Shown: one piece after another, positions 1-9,441 of the stretch
Position numbering within the stretch: position 1 is the stretch's first letter
Layout of the letters: every line of letters begins with the position of its first letter
Assembly: GCA_027451915.1 (NCBI GenBank)
Contig: DAIDHU010000398.1
Location: 1 to 9,441 of the forward strand
DNA: 9,441 nt
Direction: 5' to 3'
DNA from: Thiomonas sp.
Lineage (GTDB): Bacteria; Pseudomonadota; Gammaproteobacteria; Burkholderiales; Burkholderiaceae_C
The notes under the pieces: model-generated
The model's database searches: none
The model's input: the letters and a program-made list of their open reading frames with translations, nothing else
Told to the model about the DNA's origin: nothing
Program-made: the position numbers and the translations under genes

Positions 1-890
<890 letters not shown>

Positions 891-893
<3 letters not shown>

Positions 894-905
894 CAATAGG
901 TCTCC
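891..905 (-). promoter_or_regulatory. RBS and TGATG stop/start overlap coupling boxA to the dehydrogenase
   Basis: On the minus strand GGAGA (905-901) precedes an ATG at 893-891 by 7 nt. The A of that ATG is the last base of the boxA TGA stop (895-893). This arrangement fixes the dehydrogenase start and suggests translational coupling within one mRNA. Confidence 0.8.
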
Positions 906-2161
906 AGATGCAGCCGGCCCTGCTCCTTCCAGGCCGCCGCGGTGCTTTCCCAGGACAAGCCGGCCTGCGTGGCGACGTCGCGCAAGGCCAGCACGACGCC
1001 TTCTTCCATCGCCTTGAGGCCGCAGACGTAAATGTGCGTATTGTCGTCGCGCAGCAATTCGCCCAGGTCGGCCGCGCGCTCGCGCATCAGGTCCTGCACG
1101 TAGCGTCTGGGGCTGCCCGGGGTGCGCGAGAAGGCGAGGTGGATGTCGATGAAATCCCTGGGCAGATTCTGCAGCGGCCCGAAGTAGGGCAGCTCGGCCT
1201 GGGTGCGCGCGCCGAAGAACAGCATCAGGCGCCCGCCGTCGAACTTGCCGGAGCGGCGCAGGCGCCGGCGCCATTCGGTCATCGCGCGCATGGGCGCGCT
1301 GCCGGTGCCGGTGCAGATCATGACAATGTTCGAGCGCGGGTGGTTGGGCATCAGGAAACTCGCGCCGAAGGGCCCGGTGACCTCCACCTTGTCGCCGACC
1401 TTGAGGTCGCACATGTAGTTCGAGGCCACGCCGCGCACCGCGCGTCCCTGGTGGTCCTCCAGCACGCGCTTGATGGTCAGCGACAGGTTGTTGTAGCCGG
1501 CGCGCTCGCCGTTGCGCGGACTGGCCACCGAGTACTGGCGCGGATGGTGGGGCCGGCCCTCGGCGTCCACCCCCGGCGGGATGATGCCGATGGACTGGCC
1601 CTCGAGCACCGGGAAGGGCATGGCGCCGAAGTCCAGCACGATGTGGTGGGTGTCGTACTCGCGCCCGACCTCGGTGACCCGCACGTTGCCGGTGACCGTG
1701 GCGGTCACCGACTTGCGCGCGGCCTTCGGGCCGTACAGGTTGGTGTAGGCGTGGGCCGCCGACCACGGAGCGACCACGGAGCCGTAGCGCGCGGCCAGGA
1801 ACTCGGCTTGCACGCCGGCCTCGAGGGTGTCTTCGCGCGGCGCCTGGGTCGGCACGGGGGCGGCATCGCCGGCCGGCAGGTCGCGCAGATCGCCCTGCGC
1901 CGGAAGCTCGTCCCACAGCAGTTGCTCGGCCAGCGGGTAGGCCGCGGCACGCGGCACGTCGCGCCAGTTGTCGATGGCGCCGGTGGGGCAGGGCGGCACG
2001 CAGGCCATGCAGAAATTGCACTTGTCGGCGTCGACCACGTAGTTGCGGCTGTCGTGGGTCACGGCCCCCACCGGGCAGGTGGCTTCGCAGGTGTTGCAGC
2101 GAATGCAGATCTCGGGGTCGATCAGGTGCTGGTGCAGGATGGCGGTGTCGGCCATGTCCAT
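893..2161 (-). CDS. boxA: benzoyl-CoA 2,3-epoxidase reductase component BoxA
   Basis: BoxA is the iron-sulfur flavoprotein that passes electrons from NADPH to BoxB for epoxidation of benzoyl-CoA. The 422-residue product starts with a two-cluster bacterial ferredoxin domain. It has C19-x2-C22-x2-C25-x3-C29-P and C48-x2-C51-x2-C54-x3-C58-P, the pattern for two [4Fe-4S] clusters. A linker of about 90 residues, rich in Ala and Pro, leads to a ferredoxin-NADP reductase module. That module has the FAD motif R208-Q-Y-S211 and the nucleotide-binding CTGTGSAP from residue 283, and it ends in an aromatic residue (LHLETY), as plant-type FNR proteins do. The first ATG is supported by GGAGA at 2171-2167, 5 nt away; a second ATG two codons later would have an 11-nt spacing. 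It lies 49 nt downstream of boxB and overlaps the next gene by 1 nt. Soluble and cytoplasmic. The ferredoxin-FNR fusion next to boxB makes the call firm. Confidence 0.96.
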
Positions 2162-2166
2162 GGCAG

Positions 2167-2171
2167 TCTCC
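2167..2171 (-). promoter_or_regulatory. ribosome binding site of boxA
   Basis: GGAGA lies 5 nt before the ATG at 2161-2159. It lies 7 nt after the end of the boxB-boxA hairpin, so ribosome access could be affected by that structure. The same GGAGAC sequence also precedes boxB, the dehydrogenase and bclA. Confidence 0.7.
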
Positions 2172-2178
2172 GAAAGGC

Positions 2179-2202
2179 CGCGGGGCGCCGTCGCGCCCCG
2201 CG
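2179..2202 (-). other. perfect 10-bp hairpin between boxB and boxA
   Basis: CGCGGGGCGC and its exact reverse complement GCGCCCCGCG are separated by 4 nt (CGTC on the plus strand). Read with transcription, the stem begins 8 nt after the boxB stop and ends 7 nt before the boxA GGAGA. All ten pairs are G-C. No T tract follows on the minus strand, so it is not a standard intrinsic terminator. A partial terminator or an mRNA-end stabiliser that sets boxB above boxA is the likeliest role, by inference. Confidence 0.7.
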
Positions 2203-2210
2203 TTGGTCGA

Positions 2211-3638
<1,428 letters not shown>

Positions 3639-3643
3639 CATGG

Positions 3644-3648
3644 TCTCC
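3644..3648 (-). promoter_or_regulatory. ribosome binding site of boxB (decides between two ATGs)
   Basis: GGAGA on the minus strand is 2 nt from the ATG at 3641-3639 and 5 nt from the ATG at 3638-3636. The latter spacing is the more workable, so the start is placed at 3638. Confidence 0.65.
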
Positions 3649-3674
3649 GTGAGGTCTTGCGCGCTCGGTCCTGC

Positions 3675-5333
<1,659 letters not shown>

Positions 5334-5339
5334 GGGGTG

Positions 5340-5345
5340 CTCCTT
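5340..5345 (-). promoter_or_regulatory. ribosome binding site of boxC (supports the GTG start)
   Basis: AAGGAG on the minus strand is 6 nt before the GTG at 5333-5331. It lies inside the frame if the upstream ATG at 5357 is used, which argues against that ATG. Confidence 0.75.
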
Positions 5346-5387
5346 CGGATGAAACAAAGTGCAGATTTAGCGGGAGAATGATGACGC

Positions 5388-5416
5388 AGCATAATGCATG
5401 TATCTAGGGTTCGCAA
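5388..5416 (-). promoter_or_regulatory. candidate sigma70 promoter for boxC-boxB-boxA
   Basis: The minus strand reads TTGCGA (5416-5411), a 17-nt spacer, then TATGCT (5393-5388). Four of six bases match at each hexamer. Transcription would begin near 5381, giving a leader of about 48 nt. A TGCA element (5398-5395) overlaps the spacer/-10 junction and another (5363-5360) lies downstream of the start. Prediction only. Confidence 0.5.
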
Positions 5417-5428
5417 GGGATTCCTTGC
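5413..5428. promoter_or_regulatory. inverted repeat GCAAGG-N4-CCTTGC at the boxC -35 box
   Basis: GCAAGG (5413-5418) and CCTTGC (5423-5428) are exact reverse complements around GATT. The left arm overlaps the candidate boxC -35 hexamer. It differs from the TGCA elements, so it could be a site for a second regulator, or a chance palindrome. Confidence 0.35.
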
Positions 5429-5458
5429 TCGGTCGTCCTGGAGATCGGCCCCCCGCTT

Positions 5459-5474
5459 ATGCACTATAGTGCTT
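5459..5474. promoter_or_regulatory. palindromic operator candidate TGCA-N6-TGCT upstream of bclA
   Basis: GCACTATAGTGC (5461-5472) is a perfect 12-bp palindrome. With flanks it reads TGCA, six bases, TGCT, one base away from the TGCA-N6-TGCA arrangement reported for BzdR operators. It overlaps the first bases of the bclA -35 hexamer, which suits repression relieved by benzoyl-CoA. The effector is known for BoxR; its use here is inferred. Confidence 0.55.
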
Positions 5475-5501
5475 GACATCGAGAAATTCAAAATCTACAG
5501 T
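5473..5501 (+). promoter_or_regulatory. sigma70-type promoter for bclA
   Basis: A perfect -35 TTGACA (5473-5478) is followed by a 17-bp spacer and TACAGT (5496-5501), 4 of 6 against TATAAT. The spacer is AT-rich compared with the surroundings. Transcription would start near 5508, leaving a leader of about 79 nt. One TGCA element abuts each hexamer, 31 bp apart, about three helical turns. Confidence 0.65.
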
Positions 5502-5508
5502 GCATTCA

Positions 5509-5541
5509 CGCACGATGCCGCGCCTCGCGGCACATCGTGCG
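5509..5541 (+). other. bclA leader hairpin 1
   Basis: CGCACGATG (5509-5517) pairs exactly with CATCGTGCG (5533-5541). Inside, CCGCG (5518-5522) pairs with CGCGG (5526-5530) around a 3-nt loop, with a CA bulge. The stem begins almost at the predicted transcription start, so it may cap the 5' end of the mRNA and slow decay. It could also be a DNA palindrome bound by a protein. Confidence 0.55.
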
Positions 5542-5543
5542 CA

Positions 5544-5561
5544 CGGAGCCCGAGGGCTCCG
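5544..5561 (+). other. bclA leader hairpin 2
   Basis: CGGAGCC (5544-5550) and GGCTCCG (5555-5561) form a 7-bp stem with a 4-nt loop, 2 nt after hairpin 1 and 11 nt before the bclA AGGAGA. No T run follows, so it is not a usual terminator. The two hairpins fill most of the leader. Confidence 0.5.
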
Positions 5562-5586
5562 ATGACACCTCCAGGAGACGAACACC

Positions 5587-7197
5587 GTGCAAGACGCCCA
5601 GCCCCCCGTGACCGAGCCACCCTGGGAGAGCGCGCCCGGCGTGACGCCGCGGTTCAATTTCGCCCAGTACCTGATGGACTGCAATGCGGGGCGCGGGGCC
5701 AAGACGGCCTATGTGGACGACCACGGGAGCCTGAGCTACGCGCAGCTGGAACTGCGCGTGCGCCGCGCCGCGGCGGCGCTGCGAGCGGCCGGGCTGCGGC
5801 GCGAGGAGCGCGTGCTGCTGGTGATGCAGGACTGCATTCACTGGCCGGTGGCCTTCCTGGGGGCCCTGTACGCGGGCATCGTCCCGGTGGCGGTGAACAC
5901 CCTGCTGACGGCCGACGACTACGCCTACATGCTGGAGAACTCGCGTGCGCAGGCCCTGCTGGTGTCGGGCGCCTTGCTGCCGGCCCTGAGCGCGGCTCTG
6001 GTGCGCGCGGACCACGAGGTGCGCCAGGTCGTGGTGTCGCATCCCGTGGCGCCGCTGCATGCGGGCGAGGTGGACTTCGACGCCTTTGTCGATGCGCAGG
6101 CGCCGCTGGCCCGCGCGGCGGCCACGGGGCCGGACGATCCGGGCTTCTGGCTGTATTCCTCGGGTTCCACCGGGCGCCCCAAGGCGGCCGTGCATTCGCA
6201 TGCGAACCCCTACTGGACCCTGGAGCTGTACGGGCGTCCGGTGCTGGGGCTGCGCGAGGAGGATGTGTGTTTCTCGGCGGCCAAGCTGTTTTTCGCCTAC
6301 GGCCTGGGCAATGCGCTGAGCTTCGCGCTGGGGGTGGGCGCCAGCGTGGTGCTGATGGCCGAGCGCCCGACCCCGCAGGCCACCTTCCGCAGGCTGCGGG
6401 GCGAGGTGGGCGGCTTGCGCCCCACGGTGTTCTTCGGCGCGCCCACCGGCTACTCGGGCATGCTGGCACACCCCGAGCTGCCGGCGCGCTCCGACGTGGC
6501 GCTGCGCCTGGCCTCGTCGGCGGGAGAGGCCCTGCCGGCCGAGATCGGCGAGCGATTCAAGGCGCACTTCGGCGCGGACATCGTCGATGGCATCGGCTCC
6601 ACCGAAATGCTGCACATCTTCCTGTCCAACCGCCCGGATCGCGTGCGCTACGGCACCACCGGCTGGCCGGTGCCGGGCTACGACATCGAGCTGCGCGCCG
6701 ACGACGGCGGCCCGGTGGCGGACGGCGAACCCGGCGACCTGTACATACACGGCCCCTCCAGCGCGCTGATGTACTGGGGCAACCGCGCCAAGTCGCGCGA
6801 CACCTTCCAGGGCGGCTGGACCAAGAGCGGCGACAAGTACGTGCGCAATCCCGACGGTACCTACACCTACTCGGGGCGCAGCGACGACATGATCAAGGTC
6901 AGCGGCATCTACGTGTCGCCCTTCGAGGTGGAGGCCACGCTGGTGCAGCACCCGGCGGTGCTGGAGGCCGCGGTGATCGGGGTGACCGACGCCGAGGGCC
7001 TGGGCAAGACCAAGGCCTTCGTGGTGTGCAAGGAGGGCAGCACGGTGGGGGCCGAGGAGCTCAAGGCCTTCGTGAAGGAGCGCCTGGCGCCCTACAAGTA
7101 TCCGCGCCTGATCGAGTTCATCGACGAGCTGCCGAAGACCGCCACGGGCAAGATCCAGCGCTTTCGCCTGCGCCAGCGCGAGGCGGGGGCGGCATGA
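5587..7197 (+). CDS. bclA: benzoate-CoA ligase
   Basis: This adenylate-forming ligase converts benzoate, ATP and CoA to benzoyl-CoA, AMP and pyrophosphate, the first step of the box pathway. The 536-residue product has the AMP-binding P-loop YSSGSTGRPK at 190-199 and the later motif GIGSTEMLHIFLSN, seen in benzoate-CoA ligases. It also has YTYSGRSDDMIKVSG, which includes the hinge to the C-terminal domain, and PKTATGK at 516-522, whose Lys522 is the expected catalytic and acylation-regulated lysine. Length and N-terminus (RFNFAQYLMD) fit the family. The start is a GTG with AGGAGA (5573-5578) 8 nt upstream. It is first in the rightward unit, divergent from boxC, and its stop overlaps the start of the next gene by ATGA. 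Related ligases accept 4-hydroxybenzoate or fluorobenzoates; benzoate is favoured by the adjacent boxABC. Cytoplasmic. Confidence 0.95.
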   Translation: MQDAQPPVTEPPWESAPGVTPRFNFAQYLMDCNAGRGAKTAYVDDHGSLSYAQLELRVRRAAAALRAAGLRREERVLLVMQDCIHWPVAFLGALYAGIVPVAVNTLLTADDYAYMLENSRAQALLVSGALLPALSAALVRADHEVRQVVVSHPVAPLHAGEVDFDAFVDAQAPLARAAATGPDDPGFWLYSSGSTGRPKAAVHSHANPYWTLELYGRPVLGLREEDVCFSAAKLFFAYGLGNALSFALGVGASVVLMAERPTPQATFRRLRGEVGGLRPTVFFGAPTGYSGMLAHPELPARSDVALRLASSAGEALPAEIGERFKAHFGADIVDGIGSTEMLHIFLSNRPDRVRYGTTGWPVPGYDIELRADDGGPVADGEPGDLYIHGPSSALMYWGNRAKSRDTFQGGWTKSGDKYVRNPDGTYTYSGRSDDMIKVSGIYVSPFEVEATLVQHPAVLEAAVIGVTDAEGLGKTKAFVVCKEGSTVGAEELKAFVKERLAPYKYPRLIEFIDELPKTATGKIQRFRLRQREAGAA

Positions 7198-7997
7198 CGG
7201 CCACGCAACTGCTGCGCCTGCATGTGGGCGGGCGCGAACTGGACATCGAGCACGCCTGGGTGGGCGAGGCCAGGGCCGGGGCTCCCTTGCTGGTGTTCCT
7301 GCACGAGGGCCTGGGCTCGGTGTCCATGTGGCGCGATTTCCCGCGGGCGCTGTGCGAGGCCGCCGGTTGCCGCGGCCTGGTGTATTCGCGGCCGGGCTAC
7401 GGGCGCTCGACCCCGCGCCGGCCGGAGGAGCTGTGGGATCCGGACTTCATGCATCGCCAGGCGCTGGAACTGCTGCCGGCCGTGCTGGACGGGCTGGGCG
7501 TGGATGTCGAGCGACGCCCACCCTGGCTGTTCGGGCACAGCGACGGCGCCTCCATCGCGCTGCTGCATGCCGCGCATGCCGGCCGGCGCGTGGCCGGCGC
7601 CATCGTGCTGGCGCCGCACATCCTGGTCGAGGAGATCAGCGTGGCCAGCATCGAGAAGGCCCGCCAGGCCTATCTGGACACCGATCTGCGCCAGCGCCTG
7701 TCGCGGCATCACGCCGACCCCGATTCGGCCTTCTGGGGCTGGAACCGCATCTGGCTGGATCCGCGGTTCCGCGACTGGTCCATCGAGCGCGAGATCGAGA
7801 CCATCGCCTGCCCGCTGCTGGCGGTGCAGGGCCTGGATGACGAGTACGGCACGCTGGAGCAGATCCGCGGCATCGCGCGCCGCGTGCCGCAGGCCCGGCT
7901 GCTGGAACTGGCCGACTGCGGCCATTCGCCGCACCGCGACCAGCCGCGCGCGCTGATCGAGGCCTGCGTGGAGTTCCTGGGCCGGCACGCGGGCTGA
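7194..7997 (+). CDS. alpha/beta hydrolase coupled to benzoate-CoA ligase
   Basis: The 267-residue product is a serine hydrolase of the alpha/beta fold. It shows the oxyanion segment HEGLGSVSMW at about 37-46, the nucleophile elbow G114-H-S116-D-G118, a likely catalytic acid D215 (LDDEYGT) and the catalytic histidine H244 in CGHSPH. There is no signal peptide, so it is cytoplasmic. Its ATG at 7194 overlaps the bclA stop as ATGA, so the two genes are almost surely co-translated. The same frame is open far upstream through bclA, which can hide the true start. The substrate is unknown. Candidates are a thioesterase that rescues CoA from benzoyl-CoA or toxic epoxide intermediates, or a lactone/enol hydrolase acting on a ring-cleavage side product. 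Hydrolases are often found near box genes, but I know of no firm function. The fold is certain and the role is not. Confidence 0.9.
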   Translation: MTATQLLRLHVGGRELDIEHAWVGEARAGAPLLVFLHEGLGSVSMWRDFPRALCEAAGCRGLVYSRPGYGRSTPRRPEELWDPDFMHRQALELLPAVLDGLGVDVERRPPWLFGHSDGASIALLHAAHAGRRVAGAIVLAPHILVEEISVASIEKARQAYLDTDLRQRLSRHHADPDSAFWGWNRIWLDPRFRDWSIEREIETIACPLLAVQGLDDEYGTLEQIRGIARRVPQARLLELADCGHSPHRDQPRALIEACVEFLGRHAG

Positions 7998-8000
7998 GCG

Positions 8001-8031
8001 GCCGGGGCACCGAGGGGCTGCGTGGCCCGGC
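8001..8031 (+). other. imperfect hairpin after the hydrolase gene
   Basis: GCCGGGGCAC (8001-8010) can pair with GTGGCCCGGC (8022-8031) with one G-G mismatch around an 11-nt loop, starting 4 nt after the hydrolase stop. No T tract follows, so it is at best a weak or factor-assisted terminator for the bclA unit. Confidence 0.3.
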
Positions 8032-8035
8032 GCTC

Positions 8036-8064
8036 CTGCAAGCCTCGCGCGGCCTCGCTATGCT
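8036..8064 (+). promoter_or_regulatory. weak candidate promoter for the aldo/keto reductase
   Basis: CTGCAA (8036-8041) and TATGCT (8059-8064) are 17 bp apart, with transcription expected near 8071. Matches to consensus are 3 and 4 of 6. The -10 is the same as that proposed for boxC. The 100-bp gap supports a separate unit, but the prediction is weak. Confidence 0.3.
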
Positions 8065-8097
8065 GGGGGGCTGAGCAAGAACAGCACGGAGCCTGCC

Positions 8098-9078
<981 letters not shown>

Positions 9079-9094
9079 GTCGGGGCCCCGGACG

Positions 9095-9441
9095 CTAGAC
9101 CCCCATCTCGGCGAACACTTCGCGCGCCACGCGGAAGCTGTCCAGCGCCGCGGGCGCGCCGCAGTACACGGCGGCCTGCAGGAACACCTCCTTGATCTCG
9201 TCCTTGCTCACGCCGTTGGTGAGCGCGCCGCGCAGGTGCAGGCGCAGCTCGTGGGGGCGGTTCAGGGCGGTCAGCATGGCCAGGTTGAGCAGGCTGCGGT
9301 CGCGCCGGGCCAGGCCGGGGCGCGACCAGATCTCGCCCCAGGCGTACTCGGTGACCAGTTGCTGCACCTCGCGGTTGAAATCGTCGGCTCCGCGGATCGA
9401 GGACTCCACGTAGTCGGTGCCGAGCACTTCCTTGCGAACGC
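9095..9441 (-). CDS. pcaC: 4-carboxymuconolactone decarboxylase family protein, PcaC-like (5' end beyond window)
   Basis: PcaC decarboxylates 4-carboxymuconolactone to 3-oxoadipate enol-lactone in the protocatechuate branch. The window contains the last 114 residues. They include YAWGEIWSRPGL, RRDRSLLNLAMLTALNR, the conserved LRLHLRGA with the family histidine, and EIKEVFLQAAVYCG, which closely follow PcaC as I remember it. A GTG at 9427 could be mistaken for a start. The frame stays open to the edge and reads V-R-K-E-V-L-G, matching the conserved (V)RREVLG found about ten residues inside PcaC, so about 10-20 N-terminal residues lie outside. It is convergent with the aldo/keto reductase, with 16 bp between the stop codons and no clear terminator. 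Related proteins include AhpD-like peroxidases, but the CxxC motif of AhpD is absent here, so a decarboxylase is favoured. Confidence 0.88.
   Translation of the reverse strand, partial: VRKEVLGTDYVESSIRGADDFNREVQQLVTEYAWGEIWSRPGLARRDRSLLNLAMLTALNRPHELRLHLRGALTNGVSKDEIKEVFLQAAVYCGAPAALDSFRVAREVFAEMGV

Larger units (their letters stand above)
5356..5504. promoter_or_regulatory. cluster of TGCA elements, candidate BoxR/BzdR-type operators
   Basis: Related 8-mers recur: AAAGTGCA (5356-5363), ATAATGCA (5391-5398), ATAGTGCA read on the minus strand (5467-5460), ATAGTGCT (5466-5473) and ACAGTGCA (5497-5504). They sit at the boxC transcription start and -10 box, at the bclA -35 box and at the bclA -10 box. 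TGCA repeats are the described recognition core of BzdR/BoxR repressors of benzoate pathways in Azoarcus. That this locus uses the same regulator is inference, since no regulator gene is in the window. Confidence 0.5.

Noticed and set aside
5506..6951. A 481-codon minus-strand frame opposite bclA.
   Set aside because: Antisense shadow of a firmly identified ligase; no domain seen.
5394..7193. The upstream part of an 867-codon plus-strand frame that continues into the alpha/beta hydrolase.
   Set aside because: Only the part after the ATG at 7194 looks like a protein. The upstream part is an out-of-frame reading of the bclA promoter, leader and gene.
9081..9090. Perfect 10-bp palindrome CGGGGCCCCG between the convergent yajO and pcaC genes as a bidirectional terminator.
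   Set aside because: It has no loop and no flanking A or T tract, so it cannot form a normal terminator hairpin; short GC palindromes are common in GC-rich DNA.
9425..9427. GTG at 9427-9425 as the start of the PcaC-like gene.
   Set aside because: The frame is open to the window edge, and the upstream codons match conserved PcaC sequence, so the real start lies outside.

Overview
The window carries most of an aerobic 'box' (benzoyl-CoA oxidation) benzoate-degradation locus from a GC-rich bacterium. Codon use is strongly GC3-biased, genes are tightly packed, and the proteins resemble those of Betaproteobacteria. I would guess Burkholderiales (Alcaligenaceae/Bordetella-like or a relative); this placement is an inference, not a measurement. 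I see no mobile element, tRNA, rRNA or CRISPR array.

Layout. Two transcription units diverge from a regulatory region of about 250 bp (5334-5586). Leftward (minus strand) run boxC, boxB, boxA and a 3-hydroxyacyl-CoA dehydrogenase of the PaaH type that runs off the left edge. Rightward (plus strand) run a benzoate-CoA ligase (bclA) and a translationally coupled alpha/beta hydrolase, then, after a 100-bp gap, a YajO-type aldo/keto reductase. At the right edge a PcaC-like carboxymuconolactone decarboxylase lies on the minus strand and is cut by the window end.

How the genes work together. BclA activates benzoate to benzoyl-CoA. BoxA (NADPH reductase) and BoxB (di-iron epoxidase) form 2,3-epoxybenzoyl-CoA. 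BoxC opens the ring hydrolytically to 3,4-dehydroadipyl-CoA semialdehyde plus formate. After oxidation by a BoxD-type dehydrogenase (not in the window), the PaaH-like enzyme would oxidise 3-hydroxyadipyl-CoA to 3-oxoadipyl-CoA, the entry to succinyl-CoA and acetyl-CoA. BoxD, a BoxR/BzdR-type regulator, a thiolase and a transporter are absent here and may lie outside.

Regulation. The divergent region holds a near-consensus sigma70-type promoter for bclA (TTGACA, 17 bp, TACAGT), a plausible promoter for boxC (TTGCGA, 17 bp, TATGCT), and several TGCA elements, including a TGCA-N6-TGCT palindrome abutting the bclA -35 box. It also holds a GCAAGG-N4-CCTTGC inverted repeat on the boxC -35 box, and two tandem hairpins in the bclA leader. 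A perfect 10-bp hairpin separates boxB from boxA. The core pathway is known. The less explained parts are the alpha/beta hydrolase coupled to bclA, the hairpins, and the presence of the YajO-like and PcaC-like genes.
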